The translations under genes and the position numbers were made by a program. The notes beneath the pieces were generated by a model. It worked only from the letters and a program-made list of their open reading frames with translations, ran no database searches and was not told the origin of the DNA. This document shows, one piece after another, positions 1 through 5,791 of a DNA stretch of 6,006 nucleotides (positions within the stretch are counted from its first letter, which is position 1; each line of letters opens with the position of its first letter). This DNA is from Gorillibacterium sp. (lineage in GTDB: Bacteria; Bacillota; Bacilli; Paenibacillales; NBRC-103111). Location of the stretch: positions 1 to 6,006 of the forward strand of contig JAIMBU010000204.1 of the NCBI GenBank assembly GCA_023511325.1, written 5' to 3'.

Positions 1-1
1 G

Positions 2-1498
2 AGTAAGCCAACCTTCTTTGGAATTGAAGGAGCTGAACAGAATGCGTTCACCCTCTGGTCCTTTGATGACGCTATTCGGCTAAAGGATCAGATTCTAAAT
101 ATGTTCCGTTCGGCAGTACTTGAACGGAATGCTGAGAAACGCAAAGAAATGCTAACGTTTGTCGTCGTTGGTGCTGGCTTTACTGGTGTTGAGATGGTCG
201 GTGAGCTAGGCGAATATGTTCAGGAACTCTGTAAAGAACACCATATCGAGCGCTCTGAGGTTAACCTCTTTGTTGTGGATATGATGGATAAAATCTTGCC
301 GATCATGCCTGATGCCCTCATTCGCAAAGCAGAGAGACGTCTTCTCAAGCTTGGCGTAAAAACGATTACGCGCTCCAAGATTACAGGCGTAAAAGAAAAC
401 AGTGTTGTTCTAGGCGATCGGGAGATTGCTTCCCGAACGGTGATCTGGACAGCTGGTGTGGAAGGCTCCGATCTGGCAGCTAAACTCGACGTTGAGCAAA
501 AGGGCCGTGCTCGTCTGCTCACGAATGACAAGTTGCAGCTTCCTGATCGACATGAGGTTTATGTCGTTGGCGACAATATTTTCTACATTCCCGAAGGATC
601 AACGGCTCCTGTTCCGCAAATGGTTGAAAATGCTGAAGCCGCTGCACCACTTATCGCCTATAATATTGCTGCTGAATTTTTGAACAAGCCTAAAAAATCA
701 TTTAAGCCAACCTTCCATGGAATGATGGTCAGTATTGGCAGCCGTTATGGCGTCGCTCATGTCGGTCTTCCAAGCATGATGTTCAAGCTCACTGGATTCT
801 TGGCTATGCTATCCAAACACATGATCAACATGCTCTACCTATTCCAGATCCTTGGCTTTAATAAAGTGTACTCTTACCTTTTGCATGAAATTTTCCATGT
901 ACGCAATCGGAGAAGCTTTGTCGGTGGCTACCTTTCCAAACGCTCATCTAACTTCTGGCTTGTCCCGCTGCGGATGTTTGTGGGATATATGTGGGTTAGT
1001 GAAGGCTGGGAGAAACTTCAACAGATTCTTGACGATCCCAATAAAGTCTTTCTGATTCCTGCTTCACCTAATGATGCGACTGCAGCGGCTTCAGAAGCTG
1101 TTGAAGGAGCAGTAAAAGTAGTGGCTCTTCCCGTATGGGGATGGTTGCATAACATTGTTGACTGGTCGATGAATGTCTTCTACACCGCAGATTATGGATT
1201 CTCAACACTGGCTTACATTTTTCAAGCCGGTATGGTTTGCGCCGAAATCGGCTTTGGTTTGATGCTTATTGCTGGTCTCTTCACTGCTCCAGCAGCTATC
1301 ATTACCTTTGCAATGGGTGCGATGATCTGGGTGTCTGGAATGGCTCCAGTTGACATGCTCTGGTATATGGCTGCCAGTATTGCTTTGATCGGTGGTTCAG
1401 GTAGCACTTTTGGCCTTGACTACTATGTATATCCTTGGTTGAAGAAGGTTTGTAGAAAGCTTCCGATTGTTAAGCGTTTTTACCTCTATGCTGATTAA
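2..1498 (+). CDS. ndh2: Type II NADH dehydrogenase with C-terminal DoxX-like membrane domain (5'-partial), EET-type Ndh2
   Basis: The frame is open to the left edge, so the gene starts upstream; 498 C-terminal residues are present. Judging by family alignment, about 115-120 residues (first FAD-binding motif) are missing, giving a full length near 615. Visible in fragment numbering: the NADH-binding GxGxxGxxE loop GAGFTGVE at 57-64, WTAGV at ~149-153, and the second FAD motif VYVVGD ending at D191. The usual NDH-2 quinone motif AQxA is replaced by PQMVENAEA around Q206. From about residue 259 the protein departs from ordinary ~400-residue NDH-2. It has about five hydrophobic segments (roughly 259-286, 320-336, 401-427, 429-445, 452-471) and an Ala-rich linker, resembling DoxX. 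The enzyme should oxidise NADH at the cytoplasmic membrane and reduce a quinone. A long form with an extra membrane domain is the kind found in flavin-based EET loci; the prenyl synthase downstream fits. Oxidoreductase identity is firm; the EET role is inferred from context. Confidence 0.9.
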   Translation, partial: SKPTFFGIEGAEQNAFTLWSFDDAIRLKDQILNMFRSAVLERNAEKRKEMLTFVVVGAGFTGVEMVGELGEYVQELCKEHHIERSEVNLFVVDMMDKILPIMPDALIRKAERRLLKLGVKTITRSKITGVKENSVVLGDREIASRTVIWTAGVEGSDLAAKLDVEQKGRARLLTNDKLQLPDRHEVYVVGDNIFYIPEGSTAPVPQMVENAEAAAPLIAYNIAAEFLNKPKKSFKPTFHGMMVSIGSRYGVAHVGLPSMMFKLTGFLAMLSKHMINMLYLFQILGFNKVYSYLLHEIFHVRNRRSFVGGYLSKRSSNFWLVPLRMFVGYMWVSEGWEKLQQILDDPNKVFLIPASPNDATAAASEAVEGAVKVVALPVWGWLHNIVDWSMNVFYTADYGFSTLAYIFQAGMVCAEIGFGLMLIAGLFTAPAAIITFAMGAMIWVSGMAPVDMLWYMAASIALIGGSGSTFGLDYYVYPWLKKVCRKLPIVKRFYLYAD

Positions 1499-1536
1499 TT
1501 CAATTATTTTCAAACCACTATAAATGGCTTCACGAA

Positions 1537-1589
1537 TCCATGGAAAGAGTAATAGGTCCCGTGAGGGGCAGATTACTCTTTCCTTTGGA
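1537..1589 (+). other. Strong RNA hairpin with GUGA tetraloop in the ndh2 downstream spacer
   Basis: The 126-nt spacer between the ndh2 stop and the next start holds a perfect 12-bp stem (1542-1553 with 1572-1583). It is capped, after two opposed A/G mismatches (1554-1555 and 1570-1571), by a 5-bp stem (1556-1560 with 1565-1569, one G-U pair) closed by GTGA, a GNRA-type tetraloop. Four more pairs (1537-1540 with 1586-1589) flank the base. No run of T follows, so it is not a canonical intrinsic terminator. It may protect or process the mRNA 3' end of ndh2 or dampen read-through into the prenyl synthase genes. The structure is read by eye; the role is inference. Confidence 0.65.
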
Positions 1590-1608
1590 ATATGATTACT
1601 TTGTCTGC

Positions 1609-1615
1609 AGAAGGA
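1609..1615 (+). promoter_or_regulatory. Shine-Dalgarno site that sets the start of the 142-residue protein
   Basis: AGAAGGA ends 9 nt before the ATG at 1625. The in-frame ATG at 1592 has only GGAA immediately against it, and the ATG at 1616 overlaps this site, so 1625 is the best start. Confidence 0.75.
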
Positions 1616-1624
1616 ATGGATACG

Positions 1625-2053
1625 ATGGATAACAAGCTAACACAAGACACCCTCACCAAGCTTGAAAAGCATATGAATTCAGCAGTTCATATTCGTTTGG
1701 TAATAGCAGATGAAGAGCTTGTTCGTATGGATCAACTGCTCGCTAACAGCAGGATGAAGCGCAAACGTAAGATGGCGGTATTAGGAAGCTACGTGCTACT
1801 ATATATGGCTTTACTTAGTCATCGCCAAATTGACGATCACTTAGAGTCTGGTGGACTTAATCGAGATTTGCTTGACGGTGACTATTTATTTGGTTCTTAC
1901 ATTCGGTGGCTCATTGATTTCGATGATAACGAACTTCTTGCCTATTTATCTCCCGTTCACAAGCGGATTCAGATCCAATTCATGGAGGGTTTGCCCTTCA
2001 AGCTCGCCATGGACCAGCTGTTTGAACACTATAGACTGTATCTCTCCAAATAA
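1625..2053 (+). CDS. Putative small (regulatory) subunit of a heterodimeric long-chain prenyl diphosphate synthase (HepS/HexA-like)
   Basis: A 142-residue, mostly helical soluble protein (about 16.5 kDa) lying 27 nt upstream of the HepT-like gene, so almost certainly co-translated with it. Residues 66-71 (HRQIDD) and 81-97 (DLLDGDYLFGSYIRWLI) resemble the helix with the GDYxSxxYxxLL pattern in the non-catalytic component 1 (HepS, PF07307). The fragment ends with a positively charged amphipathic C-terminal part. Bacillus HepS is about 250 residues, so this is a short form. Its size is like the ~143-residue small subunit of the two-component hexaprenyl diphosphate synthase of Micrococcus luteus B-P 26. 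It has no aspartate-rich DDxxD catalytic motif (HRQIDDH is not equivalent). It would bind the catalytic partner and help set chain length. The assignment rests on a short motif, size and position; a plain hypothetical protein remains possible. Start chosen by the Shine-Dalgarno at 1609-1615. Confidence 0.7.
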   Translation: MDNKLTQDTLTKLEKHMNSAVHIRLVIADEELVRMDQLLANSRMKRKRKMAVLGSYVLLYMALLSHRQIDDHLESGGLNRDLLDGDYLFGSYIRWLIDFDDNELLAYLSPVHKRIQIQFMEGLPFKLAMDQLFEHYRLYLSK

Positions 2054-2080
2054 CGAACAAATGCAGTTAGGTGGTTACCC

Positions 2081-3088
2081 ATGAATCTTCACGAAGCGCT
2101 CCGAATTGATCTTGAAGCTATGAATGAGACGCTTATTGATGTTGTTCGGCTTGACCCTGATCTGAAGAATAGTCCGGTCATTGCTGAAAGCGTTACCCGA
2201 TTAATCCGTTCGGGTGGGAAGCGCTTGCGTCCCATGATGGTCCTGATCGGCAGTCGGTTTGGGTCTGCTCCCAGTTATGGAAGAAGTATGAGGGTAGCTG
2301 CTATATTGGAATACCTGCACATGGCTTCTTTGGTGCATGACGATATTATTGATCGCTCTGATCTCAGGCGGAATGAGCTGACACTGCACCATGTCTTAGG
2401 GGTGCGTGAAGCCATTCATCTTGCCAACTATATGATGGCTAGAGCCGTAGAATGGTTGCTTGCTGAGGACCCTGAGGAAATGGATAAGGGAGCAAAGGTA
2501 TCCCGAGGTAAAGACAATAAAACGCGCCTACGTATGGCGGCTTCCCTTGTAACTCAGCTCTGTATCGGTGAATATCAGCAGCTTGACAACCGGTTTCAGT
2601 ATGATCTTTCGCTGGCTGATTATTTGGAGAAGACACGTAATAAGACGGCGCTTCTCATGGCTAGTTGCTTTCAAGCGGGTGCAGACATCACGCATGCCAA
2701 CAAGGAGACAAGCCGGCTTCTGTATAGCTTTGGCGAGTATTTGGGCATGGCTTTTCAAATCAGGGATGATGTGCTTGATTATCGTGAAACTGCGGCAGCT
2801 ATCGGCAAACCTCCAGGCTCGGACCTGCGCAATGGCAATGTGACCTTGCCTGTTCTCTATGCCTTGGAAATCCCCGGGTTAAACACAGCCATTCGCGCGC
2901 TTGATGCCCATTCCTCGGACGAGGCGTTTAACCAAGTGGTCGAACGTATAACTGATAGTGGGGCTATTGAGCGAACGCTTGAGGTTAGCCGGAAGTATAC
3001 CGACAAGGCACGGTTGATTATCAACAAGCTGAGCAACTATCCAGCACATTCTGACCTGCAGATCCTACTCGACCATTTTACTAAATGA
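2081..3088 (+). CDS. hepT: Polyprenyl diphosphate synthase catalytic subunit, HepT-like (DmkB role in EET)
   Basis: 335 residues, a full-length class I trans-prenyltransferase that condenses IPP onto an allylic diphosphate to build a long isoprenoid tail. Motifs in order: GGKRLRP (45-51), first Asp-rich motif DDIID (87-91) followed by DLRR (94-97), KT (188-189), second Asp-rich motif DDVLD (229-233), and GKPPGSDLRNGNVTLP (242-257), the last close to HepT. The residue five before the first motif is Ala (MASLVHDD), which fits long-chain products such as hexa- to heptaprenyl. Oddity: the usual GD of the 'AGDYLLARA' helix is AN here (115-116). There is also a charged stretch around 129-150 that seems longer than usual. 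The gene starts at ATG with AGGTGG at 2069-2074, six nt upstream, and sits just after the putative small subunit. In this context it probably supplies the tail of the demethylmenaquinone used for EET, alongside a housekeeping HepT elsewhere; chain length is not readable with certainty. Confidence 0.92.
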   Translation: MNLHEALRIDLEAMNETLIDVVRLDPDLKNSPVIAESVTRLIRSGGKRLRPMMVLIGSRFGSAPSYGRSMRVAAILEYLHMASLVHDDIIDRSDLRRNELTLHHVLGVREAIHLANYMMARAVEWLLAEDPEEMDKGAKVSRGKDNKTRLRMAASLVTQLCIGEYQQLDNRFQYDLSLADYLEKTRNKTALLMASCFQAGADITHANKETSRLLYSFGEYLGMAFQIRDDVLDYRETAAAIGKPPGSDLRNGNVTLPVLYALEIPGLNTAIRALDAHSSDEAFNQVVERITDSGAIERTLEVSRKYTDKARLIINKLSNYPAHSDLQILLDHFTK

Positions 3089-3115
3089 GTGAGGCTGTTA
3101 ATGAGTGAGTATAGC

Positions 3116-3180
3116 TAAGCAAATAAAGCAAAAGGCTGATCCGGTTAATCGACGGAGTCAGCCTTTTTTTTATTTGCTTA
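3116..3180. terminator. Bidirectional intrinsic terminator between convergent operons
   Basis: An extended inverted repeat: outer 12-bp perfect arms (3116-3127 with 3169-3180), a two-base asymmetry, then a 10-bp stem AAAAGGCTGA/TCAGCCTTTT (3130-3139 with 3158-3167). Three further C/G pairs (3141-3143 with 3153-3155) close the loop. On the plus strand the G/C stem runs into eight T (3164-3171); on the minus strand it runs into TTTTGCTTTATTT. It lies 28 nt after the hepT stop and 51 nt past the ecfT stop, so it should end both transcripts. Confidence 0.9.
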
Positions 3181-3231
3181 ATACTTCTAATCATGACGAA
3201 CATAGTCTTGAGTTGAAGCTGATCCATTTGC

Positions 3232-4044
3232 TTAAAAGCCAGCATACTCCATCCATGGAAGGCCAACGATCAGCAGCAGAACGATTACAGCTAAGATCAG
3301 AAGCGAGTCGCTTCTTTTCCAGTGCAGAATATGGAATCGCGAGCGGGGTTTACTCAACTGATACCCCCTCGATTCCATGGAATCGACCAGGTCTCCCGCA
3401 CGGCGGATGGCGCCAATCGTCACGGGCACTAACAGCGCGATCAACAGTCGGGCTTTGCGGCCAAGAGATTGATCTTTCAGGTCCATGCCCCGTGAGGCTT
3501 GGGCTTTTAATATTTTATCGGCCTCCTCGAATACGGTCGGGATGAAACGAAGAGAAATACTCAGCATCAGCGTGATCTTTCGCGGCGAAATACGTAACCA
3601 CTTGAGCGGTTGCATGATATCCTCTAAGCCTTGGGTTAAACGTAACGGAGGCGTTGTCAGTGTGAGGATGGCGGTGAAGGATACGAAGAGAATCATCCGC
3701 GTCACAGATAACGTTCCTTTCTCCAAACCACCAGCGTATAGCTTGATCGGACCCATGTTCAATAACTGTGTCCCGCTTGCTTCAAACAGCAACTGAAAGA
3801 CAAAGATGAAGACCATCAGGAAGAGCAGCGGTCGTAAAGCGCGTAAATATAAGCGAAAGGGGACTTTCGTGCTGAGCATGATTACGATGGCAAATAGAGC
3901 GACAATCCCGATTTCGATAAAGGAATTTACCAGAAAAATAGCTATCATAAAAAGCAGCATGGCAATCGTCTTCGATCGGGGGTCCAGTCGGTGCATCCAG
4001 GAGCCGGTATCGACATATCTGCCCATTATCATTCGATTAGACAA
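3232..4044 (-). CDS. ecfT: ECF transporter transmembrane scaffold protein EcfT
   Basis: 270 residues, the normal EcfT length. It is the membrane scaffold linking the two ATPases to an interchangeable substrate-binding S protein. The N-terminus has the family pattern (MGRYVDTGSWMHRLDPRSK), followed by hydrophobic segments at about 26-56, 69-87 and 113-130, a long cytoplasmic region, and final segments near 199-212 and 247-264. The two coupling helices carry the short Arg motifs as SRG (184-186, AQASRG) and SRG (225-227, MESRGY), where ARG is the common form. The start is TTG at 4044-4042, supported by an AAGAGGTGATC Shine-Dalgarno; the next in-frame ATG (4032) lies too far from it. It is the last gene of the minus-strand unit, 32 nt after ecfA2. 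This copy probably serves the EET locus rather than general vitamin uptake, since the housekeeping ecfA1A2T of Bacillales normally sits in the ribosomal-protein region. Confidence 0.93.
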   Translation of the reverse strand: MSNRMIMGRYVDTGSWMHRLDPRSKTIAMLLFMIAIFLVNSFIEIGIVALFAIVIMLSTKVPFRLYLRALRPLLFLMVFIFVFQLLFEASGTQLLNMGPIKLYAGGLEKGTLSVTRMILFVSFTAILTLTTPPLRLTQGLEDIMQPLKWLRISPRKITLMLSISLRFIPTVFEEADKILKAQASRGMDLKDQSLGRKARLLIALLVPVTIGAIRRAGDLVDSMESRGYQLSKPRSRFHILHWKRSDSLLILAVIVLLLIVGLPWMEYAGF

Positions 4045-4049
4045 TCTCG

Positions 4050-4060
4050 GATCACCTCTT
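4050..4060 (-). promoter_or_regulatory. Extended Shine-Dalgarno supporting the TTG start of ecfT
   Basis: Read on the minus strand, AAGAGGTGATC is a near-complete match to the anti-Shine-Dalgarno tail of 16S rRNA. Ten nt separate AGAGG from TTG at 4044, which offsets the weak start codon and may tune EcfT level relative to the ATPases. Confidence 0.75.
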
Positions 4061-4076
4061 GTTTGATGGCTAACGA

Positions 4077-4949
4077 TTACTCCTTGGCTGTTGCTGCATG
4101 GTGAACCGAAACGATATAATCGGCAAGCTGGTCGATGCCATACGGGCCATTTGGATAATCAATGCCATATCGCGCAGAGAACTTCTGCATGAAGCGAACA
4201 GAAGGCGGCACGTCCATTCCTGCTGCTGACAAGAGGTCGGTGCGACTGAGGAGCTCGGCAGGGGAACCGTGAAAGATAGCCTCCCCCTGATGCATCACCA
4301 CGTACTCCTCGGCATAGGGCAACGCTTCTTCCAGACGATGCGTGACGAGCACAATCGTCTTACCCTGCTCCTTGCATAGCCGCTCAAGCAGCTCAAGCAG
4401 CTCCTGGCGGCTGGCTTGGTCGAGTGTCGCGGTCGGCTCATCCAGCACCAGAATGTCCGGGTCAGCCGCAAGCACTGTGGCGATCGCCACCTTGCGCATC
4501 TGACCGCCACTCAGCTGGAAGGGATTGCGCTGCAGAATCGCCGCATCGAGTCCAAGGGACTCGACTGCACGCAACGCCTGCGCTTTCGCTTCCGCAAGCG
4601 GCACACCGAAGTTCAAGGGACCGAAGCAGATGTCTTTCTCGACCGTGTCTTCAAATAGTTGCGCCTCCGGAAATTGAAAGACCAAGCCTACGCGCTTACG
4701 CAGTCCGCTCATGCCCTTGCCGGAATCACCAGGCTTAAGCTGGTAGTCGAGAATGTGAACGGAGCCGCTTTCCGGCAACAGAATACCATTGAAATGCTGC
4801 AACAGAGTGGACTTGCCTGACCCCGAAGCACCGAGCACCGCAATGAACTTTCCTGATGCAAGCGAGAGACTGACATCACGTAGTCCCAGCGGGCCCTCCT
4901 GATGGCTATTCCCGTAGGAATAGTTTACTTGCTCGAATATAATGCCCAT
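4077..4949 (-). CDS. ecfA2: ECF transporter ATP-binding protein EcfA2
   Basis: 290-residue ABC ATPase, of normal EcfA2 length. Motifs: Walker A GASGSGKST (40-48), Q-loop Gln92 in VFQFPEAQLFEDTVEKDICFG (the EcfA2 signature), LSGGQ (146-150), Walker B ILVLDE (166-171) with catalytic Glu171, and switch His204. The D-loop region reads TATLDQASR, lacking the Pro-x-Gly usual after LD in EcfA2. The C-terminal EcfA-specific segment (DVPPSVRFMQKF) is present. It pairs with EcfA1 to hydrolyse ATP under EcfT. The gene starts at ATG 25 nt inside the end of ecfA1, with GGAGG (4954-4958) four nt upstream, suggesting translational coupling. Over most of the gene GC is about 58% by hand count, clearly above the ~48-50% of its neighbours. 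Confidence 0.94.
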   Translation of the reverse strand: MGIIFEQVNYSYGNSHQEGPLGLRDVSLSLASGKFIAVLGASGSGKSTLLQHFNGILLPESGSVHILDYQLKPGDSGKGMSGLRKRVGLVFQFPEAQLFEDTVEKDICFGPLNFGVPLAEAKAQALRAVESLGLDAAILQRNPFQLSGGQMRKVAIATVLAADPDILVLDEPTATLDQASRQELLELLERLCKEQGKTIVLVTHRLEEALPYAEEYVVMHQGEAIFHGSPAELLSRTDLLSAAGMDVPPSVRFMQKFSARYGIDYPNGPYGIDQLADYIVSVHHAATAKE

Positions 4950-5791
4950 AAGTCCTCCAAGAGTTTGCTTTCGTCCATTGAGGGGCGGATGGTCAGCCCG
5001 CGATCAAGTAGCTCACGACCCAGTGCTAATGCGAAGGGCGGTTTTAAGCGCAGAAGTGTCAGTAGCTCGTCCTGTTGCAATAGTTCCTCGGGCGTTCCGT
5101 CTGCAACCAGCGTACCATTTTGCAGCGCAATGATCCGGTCCGATGCTAGCATTTCGTCCATATCGTGCGTGACAGAAATAATCGTATATCGCCCAGTTGC
5201 CTGCATTTGTCGGATGATGTCGACGACCTCCAGCTTGGACTGTTCATCCAGCATGGAGGTGCTCTCATCAAAAATCACAATCCGCGGCTCCATGGCGAGT
5301 ACAGATGCGATGGCAACCTTTTGTTTTTGCCCGCCGGACAGCTCTGCTGGATGACGTTCTAGCAAGTGAGTGATGTGTAGCTGAGCGGCATAATGAGTAA
5401 TTCGGGCCAGCATGGTATCCCGATCTAAGCATTGATTCTCTAAACCAAAGACGATATCGTCCGCAACCGTCATCCCAACAAATTGGTTATCGGGGTTAGC
5501 GAATACCATCCCAATCCGTTCGCGCACGTTTCCCAGGCTCGCATCCGTAAGGAGAATATCGCCGATCATAATCTTACCGTTACATGCAGGTAGAAGCCCG
5601 TTGAGCAGCTTCACAAGACTGGATTTGCCGGAGCCATTTGGTCCAACCAAGCTGACCCATTGTCCAGCCGGTATCTGCAGACTGATATTGCGAAGGAAAG
5701 GCTCTGCTCCCGGTGTATAAGCACAGCTCACGTTATCGAGTACAACCACCATGGAGGGCGCACTTGCGTTCATCTGTTCTTTAATTCTCAT
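4925..5791 (-). CDS. ecfA1: ECF transporter ATP-binding protein EcfA1 with altered Q-loop
   Basis: 288-residue ABC ATPase. Walker A GPNGSGKSS (50-58), the EcfA1-type signature GMVFxNPDNQFVGMTVADDIVFGLEN (94-119), LSGGQ (151-155), Walker B IVIFDE (171-176) with catalytic Glu176, and switch His209 are all present. The Q-loop glutamine, normally in VFQNPDNQ, is Ala98 (GCT, window 5498-5500). Because a CAG or CAA codon would need at least two changes, this is unlikely to be a sequencing slip. The D-loop reads SMLDEQS in place of the common LDPxG form. The ATG overlaps the stop of the upstream membrane-protein gene (ATGA, 4 nt), with GAGAGGAA at 5796-5803, so the two should be translated in a coupled way. 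It forms the heterodimer with EcfA2. The 14 or so residues before the ABC core are a small extra N-terminal extension. Confidence 0.93.
   Translation of the reverse strand: MRIKEQMNASAPSMVVVLDNVSCAYTPGAEPFLRNISLQIPAGQWVSLVGPNGSGKSSLVKLLNGLLPACNGKIMIGDILLTDASLGNVRERIGMVFANPDNQFVGMTVADDIVFGLENQCLDRDTMLARITHYAAQLHITHLLERHPAELSGGQKQKVAIASVLAMEPRIVIFDESTSMLDEQSKLEVVDIIRQMQATGRYTIISVTHDMDEMLASDRIIALQNGTLVADGTPEELLQQDELLTLLRLKPPFALALGRELLDRGLTIRPSMDESKLLEDLWALYSSK
4954..4958 (-). promoter_or_regulatory. Shine-Dalgarno of ecfA2, inside the ecfA1 coding end
   Basis: Minus-strand GGAGG lies four nt before the ATG of ecfA2 and within the last codons of ecfA1. It supports a 25-nt overlap of the two genes and coupled translation of the ATPase pair. 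Confidence 0.65.

Noticed and set aside
1499..1524. TATAAA at 1519-1524 as a possible -10 box for the prenyl synthase genes
   Set aside because: No convincing -35 at 16-18 bp; the best TTCAAT at 1499-1504 is only 14 bp away and poor. AT-rich spacer is enough to explain it.
1592..1624. Upstream ATG (1592) giving an 11-residue longer form of the small-subunit protein
   Set aside because: Its only GGAA is directly against the start, while ATG 1625 has AGAAGGA at good spacing; the extra residues also follow directly on the hairpin.
3101..3118. Five-codon mini-ORF (MSEYS) just after hepT
   Set aside because: It is too short and runs directly into the terminator arm; no support for a leader peptide with no gene behind it on that strand.
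3105..3545. Open plus-strand frame running from the terminator through the 3' half of ecfT
   Set aside because: It crosses the terminator hairpin, is antisense to a clear EcfT, has no Shine-Dalgarno and its translation resembles no family.
4383..4400. Tandem 9-nt repeat CTCAAGCAG
   Set aside because: It simply encodes the repeated Leu-Leu-Glu helix of EcfA2 (QELLELLERL) and keeps the family's length.
4416..4738. Open plus-strand frames antisense to ecfA2
   Set aside because: By-products of the GC-rich coding of ecfA2; Arg/Ser-rich translations without domains or start signals.
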